Source: Dryas octopetala
Lineage: Eukaryota > Streptophyta > Magnoliopsida > Rosales > Rosaceae
Direction: 5' to 3'
Length of the DNA stretch: 64,000 nt
NCBI GenBank assembly: GCA_963921425.1
Contig: OY992834.1
Coordinates: 24,379,923 to 24,443,922 of the forward strand
Position numbers and translations under genes: made by a program. The stretch's first letter is position 1, and each line of letters begins with the position of its first letter. Shown here in pieces: positions 33,057 through 45,345 of the stretch. The notes beneath the pieces are model-generated. The model saw only the letters and a program-made list of their open reading frames with translations, was not told the origin of the DNA and did no database searches.

Positions 33057-34399
33057 TCTTTGGAGAAAGACTATATATATATATATGCATTGGTTGGGCT
33101 TGTGATGTAAAATTCAAAGAGGAAAGGTGGGTTTATGTTGTCGGGCAACTTTATATATATGCAAGGGAAAAATGTGAAGTTCAGTAGAGGTTGTCGGGCA
33201 GCTAGGTACTTGCATGCCTTGGATATATATATTATATATCTATGTTGATTGAATTATGAATGAGTGTTGAAGTTAGAAATAAAGAGAAGACAACACTTAG
33301 AAATGAAAAGGTGACTTGCACTTGTTGTGTGGCTGGTATCTCTCTAAGCATTAATACTAGCCAAACATATGGCTAGTTAGTTGTTTTGTATGAATATATA
33401 TAAAAGTGGGCAAGTGGAGGCAAATATAAGCTAGGCGATTTCTACACTTGTTGACAGTCTGAGTTGAGGTTTTTCTAATAAATGAGTTCAGCCAAAATTG
33501 TAAAAAAATGATCGGGCAACTTTCAAGTCACCAAGATGAAATGCGCCCTGCCAGGACTTGTGTTTTCAAACAAGAAAAGTGGGTTGGAGTCCGATCGAAA
33601 TGTGAAATAAAAAGAGAAGGCCAAGTAACATGAGTGATCGGGCAGGTACATGGAATGAGTGAAACAATTCGATCGACCTCTCCAATTTAAGTCTGATAGG
33701 ATTTATTCCGATCGACAATTAAAAGAGACAAGCGGCCCAATGAAATTTTGATCCATTTAGTTTTAGTCTGGTCAATTTTTAGAAATGTTGACCAGTACCA
33801 TGGAGCATATTCTAGTTGATTAATGTCGATCAGATTGGTTAAAATTCATTCCGATCAACTTTGGCTCAAATAAATTCCGGTTGACTTTTCGATTGGAATC
33901 GTTATCAAAATAGAGTGTATTGGCCCGATTAAATGCAATTTTTTGAGGCCATATATTCCAATCAATAGAAATAATTTCGGCCTAGTTTGAGGCCGAGTTA
34001 TGTTTTTTAAGTAACGAAATCGGCCCGATTGAAGACAAATGGGTCGGGCTACTTTATTAGTGTGCAAGGAAAATAAAAGAGGTGGTTCCAGCCTAGTTTT
34101 GAGACTGGGTCGTTTCATTTTATTTTTAATTTTTTTTAATCAAGCTTTGGGTCTCAATGATTGGGCTGGATTTTTATCAATTAAGGCTCAAAGCCCCCAA
34201 TTAGTTCGATCAAGCTCAAAAGCCTCTTAATTGAAATTCTCTAGCCAATAATGGCTCAACCCAAAATGATAGAGGTTTCCAATACGCCACTAAATCCTAC
34301 TCGACTTAGGACTCCACTCAATATCAAAATCCAAGTCGAAGTCTTTACTTGGAGAGGGACTCAGAAATTGAAGGCAAGATTAATACAAATCCTACCAAG
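33057..34399. other. Gene-free stretch
   Basis: Low-complexity retroelement-like sequence with repeated TCGGGCARCT and GATCGAC words. No reading frame resembles a known protein. Confidence 0.35.
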
Positions 34400-35300
34400 G
34401 GAAGAATTTGAAAAGTCTTGGAGACCAAGTATCCTGATTGAATCAAGAAGCCAAGACATTCAAGTAAAGAGTCCAAGTTTGGAAAGGATTCCAATCAGTC
34501 ATCAATACTCAAGATCACGTGGATATCAAGGAAGAATCCGGTCAAAATCTTAAATTCAAGAAAGTTCAAATCTCATCCGTACAAGGAGTCTAGAGGGGAT
34601 TCTGGGCCAAGTAATGGCTCATTGCTATCCTAACCCCTATATATAAACGCATTCAAAAGAGAAGAAGAATACACAACAATCAACTCACAAACTCTCAAGT
34701 CTCAAGAATTACTCAAAGTTCTTCTGCTTTCGTATTTTCTTTGGTGCTTCCATTCGAAGTGCATTTTAGGTTTTTAATTGCTCTTAGTTTCAAATTTCAC
34801 TAGGTTTGTAGCTCTGCCATCATCCTCTCAAAGGCTTGTGGTATCGATTTAGTTTTGTTCTCTTTACTTTTCATGCAACGCTGATTGTTATTATTTCCAG
34901 TTTTAATGCAATTCTAGTTCTTGTTGCTTTCCACATGCTTACCGTATTATTAGTTGCTTTTAACCTTGAAGTTATTTCGATTGGTGAAGGTTGCATTGAA
35001 TTTCATTATACTTTTGTCGTTCATAGTTTCTTTGTTTTGCTTGGACACTTACACCAATTTGTGCACGAATTCGATCACGTCATTCTTAGGAGGCCAACTA
35101 GTGGGTCAGATTTCGATTCCGACTAGGCTTTAAAGAGCCTTGTCCTCGAGGCTAGAAAATAATTTAGGTCGAGAGCGATTCCTAGCTCTGCCGATCAATT
35201 GTTTGATAAGAATCATATTAAGTGCAATAACTCAATCCAATCACATTCTTATTTTGATCGAGCGAAAACTTGGCTTGACAGTGGCACGCCCCGCACTCAT
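34400..35300 (+). mobile_element. Second LTR-like promoter/leader remnant
   Basis: A TATA-like TATATATAAACGC lies at about 34638-34650, with a T-rich leader and then GTGGCACGCCCCGCAC at 35281-35296, parallel to the remnant at 31390-32170. The open frames in the leader look like composition, not genes. Confidence 0.35.
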
Positions 35301-35834
35301 ACAAAAATGGATCAAAGTGTTGCTTTCAGCCAATCTTGGCCGAAAAACAAGTGAACAGGATGAGGGGTTATTTTTTTCTTTTTCTTTGAGTTGGGGTTGG
35401 GTTTTTAAGAGAATGTAGGGAAATTAAGACTAAGAAAATAATAAATAAAATTGTTTTAATTGGTTGAATATTAGCAAGCAATAAAACTTTGGGCAAAGTA
35501 CACTTTTAGTCCTTCTGGTTCGAGCCATTTTTTACTTCAGTCTTTATGGTTTACAAATTTTCAATCAAATTTTCACTTTAGTTTGTAATTAAGGTAAATT
35601 CATAAAATCTCCCTTTTTAATGGTTTGATGATGCGGAGACAACGTGTAGGTTTAGAATGTCATATGTATGGGTGTTTTAGTCATTTTGCATCGAATTTGG
35701 AGGCATCGCATCATCAAATGATAAGAAAAAACTTGAGAAATTTTAGCCTTTATTGAAAATTAAAGTAAAGTTAGGATTTGGTTGCAAATCTTTAAATAGG
35801 TATCATTCTTTAAAATTCTAAGATAAAACACACC

Positions 35835-36100
35835 TATCACTACCATCGTCATTGTCAACACCACTACCTCCACCCCAACACCGCCGCCGCCATGTACTAC
35901 TACCACCACCCCCGCTACCACCAACACCACCACTACCCTCACAACTACAGGCTGCCACGACCACTACACCCCTGCGTCCACCGCTATTGCAACTACCATC
36001 AGTATCGGCACCATGCACCCTCTTACAACCATTACAATTATTACAATTCCCGCTTCCATTTTTGTCACTTCCACTACCATGTACCCTACCTCCATCATTA
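35835..36100. repeat. Degenerate (ACC)n trinucleotide tract
   Basis: Imperfect ACC/CCA repeats like those at 9606-9900 yield Thr/Pro- and His/Tyr-rich frames on both strands without coding meaning. Confidence 0.8.
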
Positions 36101-36178
36101 TCATATATAGTCACCCAAATCACTTAGCCAATAAGAAAATTTACAAAATCTATAGCTTTAAATTTCATCTTTTAAAAT

Positions 36179-36511
36179 GGCTTATTCGCATATTTATCCC
36201 ATGAAACTATAACTTTGTTTCACTTCACCCCGTGAAAGTTTAAAGTTACATTTTAGCCCCTAAAAGTTTATCTATTATTTCACCTCACTTGAACCTTCAA
36301 GTTTGTCAATTCCTTAGTTTGAATTGATGACATGGCATCTATGTAGCGAGAAAATTTTGTCATCAATTCAAATGGTGGCATTAATGGACTTGATGGTTTC
36401 GGGTAATGTGGAACACAGATAAACTTTTAGGGGATAAGTTGAGACATTAAACTTTCAGGGGGTGAAGTAAGATAAAATTTTAGTTTTACAGAGTAAATAT
36501 GCGAATAAGCC
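36179..36511. mobile_element. Mutator-like MITE (333 bp) with perfect 9-bp target duplication
   Basis: TTTTAAAAT stands at 36170-36178 and 36512-36520. The ends begin GGCTTATTCGCATATTTA on both sides when read inward, and the arms match over about 65 bases (ACTTCACCCC.TGAAAGTTTAA). The first 11 bases, GGCTTATTCGC, equal the left end of the 980-bp element at 6974, so both belong to one family. Confidence 0.92.
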
Positions 36512-36779
36512 TTTTAAAATTCTGTCATTTTAAATTACTTAACATTTCTAAATTTCCTCGTCCAAACGCAGTGTAAAAGTGCTTTAAAAATGACAAGATA
36601 TTGATTTTGGAGTAAGAGGATAAACAATTGGGAGTGCGCGAACAATAGTTTCTTAAATTTATAACATATATTATGTCTCATTTCTGCTTCCCATGTCAAA
36701 TATGTCCACTTATGCTGCCAACCAAAGTTATCGACTTATCTTGACCATGCTTACTTCTTGATATACCTTAAAGAGTTAT

Positions 36780-37089
36780 GATAGGAGTACCACATTTTTT
36801 GTAACACATGTGTACCACCTCTTTAATAGAAAATCATAACATTCCATATTAGTGTGACTAATCCATTTATATTATAACACGTGTACAATTATTAATATAT
36901 AAAATCCTAAACTCTAAAGAATACCTTTAAAATAATACACGTGTTATAATTTAAATAGATTGGTCACACTACCAAATGGTGTTACGGTCACCATAATTTT
37001 TTTTCTTTATAGAGGTAAAACCCATTTATATATATTGACCCTATCTCTATAAGAGAGGTGGTACTCGTGGTACTAAAAATGTGATACCC
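36780..37089. mobile_element. MITE (about 310 bp) with nested inverted repeats
   Basis: The outer arms of about 45 bases align (TACCACCTCTYTWATAGA on both when read inward). Inner arms of about 35 bases contain AGTGTGAC and ATAACACGTGTA in inverted copies. A TTA on each side could be the target duplication. A related core (TTTAAATTATAACACGTGTA) occurs at about 15592-15611. Confidence 0.7.
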
Positions 37090-37154
37090 TTAATATTTTT
37101 GTACCCTATGCTAGTCCATATGATGAAACAAGGAATCACCACGTGGGGAAGACC

Positions 37155-38105
37155 TAGGGCTGCCCATTGGTCGGTTCGGATCGGTATTGAGGCTTACCAA
37201 ACCAAAACCAAAAAATTCGGTATTTTTTCGATTTCGGTATTTTTCGGTTTCGGTATTTTTTGGTTCGGTAATTTTTGGTAAATTTCAGTTTTCGGTTCGA
37301 TTTCGGTAATTTTGGTATCGGATATTTTTGGTTCATTTTCGATTTACTTCGGTATATCTTCGGTTCATTTTCGGTTTACTTCGATATATCTTCAGTTCAT
37401 TTTCAGTTTAATTATAATAATACTAATTATTATATACTAATATAAATTAAAATTTAATCAAATATGATACATAAAATATAATGTTTGATGAATATATATT
37501 TGCACGAGTAATATTAGTAGTTTAGTATAGTACTAGTATTTTACCCTAGTAATAATATATACTAGTATAATTAGTTTAATAATATGTATTAGTACATATC
37601 CTATTAATTTAGTATGTATATATACCGATAAATATGAGTGTATATATATATATATATATATATGCATTACTTATCTAAAGATGAGATTTTTATTTTCCTA
37701 AAAATAATAACATTTACTTTATTAGAAAATGACTCTATTTCTTAACTCACACTTTTTATAATATTAATATGATAACATTATACAATTATATTTTTTTATA
37801 GTTGTTTAAGATATTAGTAGTTTAATATTTATTTTACCACTAACATAATAGTATTATATAAGCATATATAACTAAATTTTGGTAGTTGTTTCAGTTTTTT
37901 CGGTAATAATCGATTCGGTTTCTTTCTGTAATAATTTTCGGTAATCGGTCGGTTTACCAACTTTTTTCGGTTTTTACCAAAACCAAACCAACTTTTTTCG
38001 GATATTTTCGGTTTCGGATTTTCGATTTTCGAATTGTGAAAATCGGTATACCAAACCAAAAAAATTCAGTCGGTTCGGTAAAAACCAAACCAAAAGGCAG
38101 CCCTA
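37155..38105. mobile_element. Non-autonomous hAT element (951 bp)
   Basis: Both ends begin TAGGGCTGCC when read inward and continue with TTGGTYKGGTT-like sequence and TTCGGTTTT arrays. There is a perfect 8-bp target duplication, GGAAGACC, at 37147-37154 and 38106-38113. The middle is very AT-rich with a (TA)n run (37640-37662). No transposase. Confidence 0.92.
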
Positions 38106-38616
38106 GGAAGACCTAAAAACGCCTGGGTTGCATGATCCGAAGCATCCAAAAGCTCATGAACCTGTTGAGCCAAATGATTGGGTTGGAGCCATTTAGCCTT
38201 AGAGCTAGAAAGGGCGCAAGAGGTCCTGGTACAGACCAGCCCAATGCGAGTACCACCCACTTCGTGAGTCGATAACTTACAAGGTGGTGGTTACTTGCTT
38301 GAGGCAATAAGACTACCTCCCTAAGCAGTATAACCTATAAAAAGAGGAGGAAACAATCTTCCAATGATACAATAATATTTACTAATTTTAGTTCACATAA
38401 ATGTCCAATGACGAAATGCCAATCCTCCCAAACTGGAAAATGTTTTCAAAATTCCTACTAAAAAGAAAGAGAGAAAAAAAAAAAATCAAATCCATCTGCA
38501 TATCATGATTCATGAAGTGACAATCCTAAAATTCTTATCTACAGACAAAAACAAAAACTACATCAATATACAACCAAGACTTGCTTGAGTTTCATATCCT
38601 TAAGTTTCATTGCTGG
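38106..38616. other. 3' flank of the AGD gene
   Basis: It contains the sequence interrupted by the hAT element and then the likely 3' untranslated region of the minus-strand AGD gene (about 38400-38616). No separate gene is recognised. Confidence 0.4.
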
Positions 38617-41600
38617 TTATTGAGTAAGAGGAACGCATTCAAGCTCAATCTCCAATACACCCCTCTCAACGTTCTGCAGCCTGAGAGCGACTTGCTGTCT
38701 TACTCTTCCATCTACTAAGTTGATGACACCATCATTCACCAGTGTATTTTCCTTGCTGGCTACCCACTTTCCAAGCTGCATCGACTCACTGATCGTGGAC
38801 TTCTCATAGGCTTTAGCAGCAGTGACCAGAGGTTGAATGTCAATCTCAGCCTCACCCATAAAATCATCAGTTGTAAATGTATCCTTGTCATACACCAGCT
38901 GAATGTAACCATTCAAATATTATTTTAGTAAATACTAGCAAAGACCAAGATGCAAACAAGGAAAACCATCATCAATAGCAATGGAATACATGTGATGTGA
39001 CCCATGTCTACATAATGCTAAATAAAAACAAAGAACTATTTTTAGTTCCTTACTGTAGGTTATGCCATTTATATGTTTACAATTTTCATTTTTCTCGAAA
39101 GTGGAGGAAATTTCCTGCAGTTGGGGAATTTAATTTTACAACAGTCCCAAACTATATAAAATTATTAAATTCACCCTTCCTTTGACATATTCTGTTTAAA
39201 AACTAAAATAATTTGGGCCAACCACCGAGCTACATTATCAAAGTAGGCCAGCCAAAAATGAATACCAATCTCTGACCAGTCTTGCACAAAATAGTAATCT
39301 GAACAGGATACACATGAAATTGCAGATCATACTCAAACACAGTTTGCATCTATAATGTAACAAATGGTGTATTGGGTGGATTTAATGCCACATAATTTGC
39401 TTCATAGGAATCAAAGTATGATGAATATAACTTACCACTTTTAAGGGAGGAATGTTTTCAGGAATTGACAGCATCAGGCTCTCATTCCATACTGGATTGA
39501 TGTTGTTCTTTATGACACGTGTCTTCACCGACTGCAACAAATATTTAGGGTGAATTGCATTATGAGTTTATGACAGAGTTGAATTATCTCATCTGTGATA
39601 GTTTAAATAGAAGAGACTTACTTGCTGACCCAATGCCAGGATGACGTAAGGGTCGCTTGTCATCACATCACGGACAACTAGGTTGGTTCCTCTAACCACA
39701 TTCACTTTAACTAATCCAACAAATTCAACCATACCTGCCTATAATGTACAATTCGAGCAGTAAGATTCAATACCCATATTAACCAAAATTTCAAATTTAT
39801 ACAACATATTTTACTTACTCTTATACTTCCCCCTTTTTGTTTGTCGTGGATTAAAACTATGGTTTCCTAATTACTGATTCACATTTAGAGAAAAATACTT
39901 TTTCTTCTTTTCAATTAAATCCTGTATTTCCCTTCGCAACTATGTGTAAACCATGCATAGAAACTGATCATGACTTGGAGTCTTGGACCAAGCAGTGAGG
40001 CCTAAAACCATTCATGGTTTTTTTACATGCATATACATGTATATATAACAATTAAATTATAGTAAAATTTTAAGATAATCACGATGTATGTCGCAGTGTC
40101 GTGCCTTCTCACTCATACAGCCACTTCATTTCGATGGGGAAAGGATCTATGAGTGTATGTGCTTGTGCAGGTGATTGTGGATGTATACCTGTGGTAATAA
40201 TAATTTTGACAACAATTTTTCTTTAAAATTGTCTACTCCAGGAATATCCAAAGCATACCTGTCCTAAAGTATCTTTCTATCTTCTGAATTTTACTATATA
40301 TATTGCATATAAGTTCAACATGAGTGCATACACAATATCTTTAGACAAGTAACTGTGTTTTGGAGCTTGAAAATCATCAAAAATATACGGAAAGAAGTGA
40401 AAATCTCAGATAAGCCCAAGTCAAATAAACAATGAAAAGCTGTGAATGACTAAGCCTTTCCTAAATGTAATTAAAGAAAAAAAAAACTGAGAAATATACT
40501 TAAACATCTTTATTCAGGAAGAATGTACATATTATAGTAACACATGGTACTTTAGCACCTAACTCCAGAGAGAGCAAGCGCATCAAAACAATTGTGAAAT
40601 AACATGACAAAACATAGCAATTAATAAAACTGAAAAGCTATTACCATTGGCATTGAGTTGCTCTTCTTCGCGGCCTTATGTTCAGAGTCTTTTCTTCCCC
40701 AGCTGTTACGAAATGCCTGCCCAATACGATTTTTTGTTGCTTGTTTCTCATATTGTTTCTTATCTTGGGTAGAAGTAATGGTTAAAGAATTGTTAGAAGG
40801 AGATGATCTCTTATGAGAAGGCTGGAAAGGGCAGGACATCTGTTCGCTAGAGTTTAAAAAGTCTAGCAGCTCATATTTTCTCCTGAGTACACAAGAAGTA
40901 AATTTCTGTTTAGAATGGCATAGGTTTCTCATGCAAAGCTATAACAAGTTTTGTACTTTATTACCTAATAAAATAAAAGCGCTCCTCTATAGAAGAATCT
41001 GGTTTGGGTTTCTGGACATTTTCAGGCAAGCAAGCTTCGTACTTCTTGTTTACAGTAGTATTTCCACCCATACTAGCCAAGATATCAACTTGTTCATCTG
41101 TCCATTCATCTAGCTTCACCGATACAACCTAGCATATTTTCAGATCAAATTAAAATGTCCCAGAGAGCGAGAAGAGAGTAATGAATGATGATTCTCAAAC
41201 GAAATTTTTGAAAAGGCTGGAATTATTTAAGGAACATATTTATGATATTCTTTTATCATTCAGGTAGGTTTCCTACCCACTAACTGCTTTTGCGCAAAGT
41301 ACATGACAGGCCACAACCTGCTTTCAACCAAATTAAATAACCCCAAAGGCCCAAACCTCAAAGGATCATACCAAAAGGACAACCCAAGCAGGCTTGCGCA
41401 TCCAGGAAGTAATTGAGCAGTGTCATTCTTTCTTGTTTACAAAAACAGATATTTCTCCTATAGTCAAACTTTCAGGTCTACAATGTTTAGATAATGTCAT
41501 AACAAGGTTGCATAACCTGTTATTATATTGAGGAGCATAGAGCAGAGCCATACCTTTGAAATATGCACTCCAAGGCTTCTATGTACACCAGAACATTTGA

Positions 41601-43059
41601 TGCAAATAAATACTCCAAAGTTTAACGATCTGATATCACCAATTGGTACAGTCAAAACACAATGCAAGTAACTAAACCAATCATAATTTAAAGTACAAAT
41701 AGATGGTAAAATTTTCTCTTCAATCCAAATGCGATACTTACACCCATTTTGGATCTAGAGATCCACAATCTGCACAGGACTTGTTGGCAGATTGACGCAA
41801 CAAAATATCCAGCCTTTCCTGTGGACCTGTTCAATGAAGTATAAGAGTTACAAAATATACAATATGGTCACATAAGATGGTGACAGGAACATCCACAACA
41901 AACAAAGACAAATCACAAATTTAAAAGCATATCTATATTAGATAGACTAGATTTCTTAGTGGTGCAGAACCCATTTTTAAGAATTTAATTTAATTGGTGA
42001 ATAAGTTTGAAGTATTAATATTATGCCTCAAGCATTTTAGAGGATGGAAGCGCCTCCCACATTCCCACTTACACTTTTGACACAGTATGTCTTCTATATG
42101 AGCCTAATACATTCTTTGCACATATGATCTATTTTTGTTTTTGTTTGCATGGTCTTCTGTTTGGTCTCCATGAAGTAAAGAGACATGAAACAACAGGAAA
42201 TAATATGGAGGCGTTGGATCTTCCTTGAGATATCTATATATCATTTTGCACTGATAATTAACTGCACCAACCAGCAGGATTTGAAATATTGCTTGGAACA
42301 ACTCATATTGTATTCTAATAACTGATTTCATAGAACTTTCAGTCTCATCTATTTATAATGGTATACTGCACTCTAGACTTGAATTAATTGTGACTGTCGC
42401 TAACTACACGAACATGATCAAGAAAAAGGAAAAGCTTGGAAAATCAGAACACAAACAGAATTTTAATCAAGTAAATGATCGAAAGGCTATAGAGTACCAG
42501 ACAGTGTCCGCCGATCAGTTGGGCATCTCCAACTTGGTGTGTCTGAAGATAAGAGATCATACAGGCAAGAACCTGATCCTACAAATGCAACATGTTCAAT
42601 GAACTGCTTGACCGCCAATATAAATTCAATTTGTGCAACACAGTGCAATAAATTCATCAACTTTTGTACTGTAGGAAACTATGTTTAACATTGCGAGAGT
42701 ACAACATCTATTAAGGTTAACCTTAACCAATTTTAAACCATATACAAGCATCAAAATGCTGAGGAATAAAACCATATTGTCATTCAAAAGTTACTATAAA
42801 ATGTTGATGAAAAGAATATTGTTATTTCAAGACAATTATCCTATACTCCCACAGCAAATTTATTACTTTCCTTTAACAATAATCAAACAAGTTGATCATT
42901 ATTGTCCATATATCCTCATCAGCCTTTATAGCTTTGGGCCTTTGGCAGCATGAACTATGTTATGCCATTCCGACTCATTATAAATCATTCACAAAAATAA
43001 AAATTATTACCTGAAACATTGTCAGGACCAGAATTATTTTGCTGGGTAGACATCTCCAT
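38617..43059 (-). CDS. AGD11: ARF-GTPase-activating protein with ARF-GAP zinc finger and C2 domain
   Basis: Minus-strand gene. It stimulates GTP hydrolysis on ARF small GTPases in membrane traffic. Exons: 43059-43011, 42578-42498, 41826-41742, 41629-41554, 41128-40965, 40882-40645, 39738-39622, 39531-39436, 38898-38617. They total 1,188 nt, all with GT-AG introns, giving 395 residues. The ARF-GAP finger has the exact CX2CX16CX2C spacing (C61, C64, C81, C84), with the arginine finger R89 in [15 protein letters not shown] polar linker follows (residues about 150-230, ending [18 protein letters not shown]). The C2 domain starts near residue 232 ([19 protein letters not shown]) and keeps the Ca2+/lipid-binding Asp residues in [10 protein letters not shown] and [11 protein letters not shown]. 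The C-terminus is ECVPLTQ. Length and order fit the plant AGD11-13 group; assignment to AGD11 itself is a judgement from the N-terminal [11 protein letters not shown] part. Confidence 0.92.
39037..39200. repeat. Dispersed repeat shared with 4616-4790
   Basis: Diverged copy in an intron of the AGD gene (between exons 8 and 9). See the partner entry at 4616 for the shared words. Confidence 0.55.
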
Positions 43060-43095
43060 CCTCTATTGATTCAGACCCAAATCATCAAACGGAGC

Positions 43096-43498
43096 TACTT
43101 TCCGAGGATAACCATTTCACAGAAACTTCTCTGCATCCAGTGGCACAATGGATTCAATTATCAGAAATATGAAAAAGCAAACGTAAACAACATTATATTG
43201 GGACAATCATGAAAGATGAAACAAAGAATTCAAATGGGTCCTTACAGATTCAAATATAGGATAGATAATAAACTGAATATGGTTTTTATCTGAATCTACT
43301 ATCCGAGGAAAACCATTTCACATAAACTTGTCTGCATCCAATGGCACAATGGTTCAATTATTAAAAATCTGGGTAAGAAAATGTAAACAACATTATATTG
43401 GGACAACCATGAAACATAATACAAAGAATTCAAATGGATCCTTACAGATTGAAACATAGGATAAAATAATGAAAGTTGAAGATAGTTTTTATCTGAAT
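43096..43498. repeat. Two-copy tandem repeat, about 200 bp unit, upstream of the AGD gene
   Basis: 43096-43296 and 43297-43498 align along their whole length. Shared words include CCATTTCACA, CTGCATCCARTGGCACAATGG, GTAAACAACATTATATTGGG and AAAGAATTCAAATGG. It starts about 40 bases before the AGD start codon, so it lies in the 5' untranslated region or promoter. Confidence 0.9.
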
Positions 43499-44084
43499 CA
43501 GAAGGTTTCTTCTCGGTTTCTTCTCTGCATCAAACAAAAAGAGCCAAAGTCAAACAAATTCGTAGATGATAAATACATTGTTAAAAAATTATTAGCCAAA
43601 AAAGAAAAAAGCTACCCTCAAATTGGGAAACAAACGTTGACAATAAACGTATACAGATTGAACCTCAAAACTTGGGATATTGGAATAGAAAAACAATGGT
43701 GAAAAAGAAAGGGGGAAAAAAATTGTGGGTAGGTGAAGAAAAATAATATATTATGTTATCTGATGGAATATTTGGGAAAAAAAAAAAAAAAAAAAACACA
43801 GATTCAGGGAAAGAAGATTTGCAATGATGGGAAGAATATGCATCTGGGTTTTGACAAATTTTTCTGAAATATTTTGTCTCTTTGATTTTGTATAAAATAA
43901 TATTTTAAAGATACTGTATTTTGTTTTTTTTGCTTGGTAAATCAGATACAAATTTTTGTTTCAGAACGGACCCTCTAAACTGTATTGAGATTAACGAAGC
44001 GTCGAAACCTGTAAACAAAGTCTGGCATGAAAAACTGAATAAACAATAAAAACAGACTCTGGAATATTTATTTTACCAACAAGA

Positions 44085-44122
44085 AAAAGCAAAAAGCAAA
44101 AAGCAAAAAGCAAAAAGCAAAA
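44085..44122. repeat. (AAAAAGC)n microsatellite
   Basis: Five consecutive seven-base AAAAAGC units. Confidence 0.9.
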
Positions 44123-45345
44123 ATAATAAATAAAAATTTTTTTTAAAAAAAATAGAAAAAGGCAAGGTAAGAAACGCTACTAAATAAAAGTGCTTCTAAG
44201 AAGCAGTGCCAAACGGGCCCAAAGTCAGCTTAGGGAATGAGGCCTTTTGTGGAAGTTGAATGGTTGGTGGATGTAAACAAGTAACAGGTTTAGAAATTAA
44301 ATATTACATTGTTATTACTATTATCTAGAAATTAAATATTAATGTTAACAGAAATATCCACAACCTGAAAATACAAATACATCTAACGAAAATATCAATA
44401 AAGTGTCAATATTGAAAGAATTTATATGAAAATATTTGTCAAAATATTGGTACTGCAGTGCCTAATTTTAGCCCCCTAGTTTAATATAAAAATTTTCACC
44501 ATCCCTCTATCTTTTAGACTCTCTCAAAACTCCCCAACACCTGCAATTCCTTTTTGCCCCTATTCTAGGCCCATGCATCAGCCCAGCTCCTAGGCCCATG
44601 TCACTTTCGGCCTATGCGTCAGCCCTTCTCCTTCCTCTTAGGCCCACGTTGATGCAAGCTGTTTGTTATTGAGTGAAAAAACAAAAACAAAAACAAAAGT
44701 TTTTAGCCGGGTTTCAAACCTCAAACCATTGGGCCTTGAGTAGACACAAGTCTTTGTTGGTGTTGTAGTGTTTCTCCCATTGGTCTTGGTACTAGTAGAT
44801 TATGGGTAATGTGTATCACATTTTGGTACGTACCACTTCTTTAATAGAGATATTTATTTGTAATAGTGGATCATACTTTTAGGTATCAAAATGTGGTATA
44901 CCTAGCATTTTCTGTAGATCATTATCATCATCGACTCAAAGAAGCATCATTATCAAATTCAAAACACCCAAATCAATAGCCTTTTCAAGTTGTAGTGGTG
45001 GTGCTTTGGCATCTTCAGCAAGCTGGTCCATTTTGAGTCCATCTTCCACCCAATAACAATCAAATCCATGTAGAAATCGCATGCAATCCTTTGGTTTCAC
45101 AAAGGGGCAGAAAACTTATTCGCAAGCTCAACAAAAGAGTCTTTTTGCTCTTTGTACAACTCTTGGGATTCAATTGGAATATGTCGTCTCTTGAAGTTGG
45201 GCCGTATCGGGATTCATATGGAATCCATATTTCTTGGGCTTTGCAAATGAGATTTTGTTAAGAATTAATACATATCTTTATTGAATTATTTGTTGAAAAA
45301 AAATTGTATTGGGTAAGATATATAGTCTTTTGACACTAATGATAT
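44123..45345. other. Gene-free stretch with a small palindromic repeat
   Basis: No coding sequence is recognised. At about 44805-44915 two arms, ATCACATTTTGGTACGTACC and the inverted GGTATACCACATTTTGATACC, form a small MITE-like foldback. Confidence 0.4.

Noticed and set aside
35818..36127. Gly- and Pro-rich frames on both strands
   Set aside because: Composition effect of the second ACC tract; all frames are equally open.
38066..38307. Two overlapping minus frames next to the hAT element
   Set aside because: Short overlapping frames in different phases with no family signature; one extends across the hAT border.
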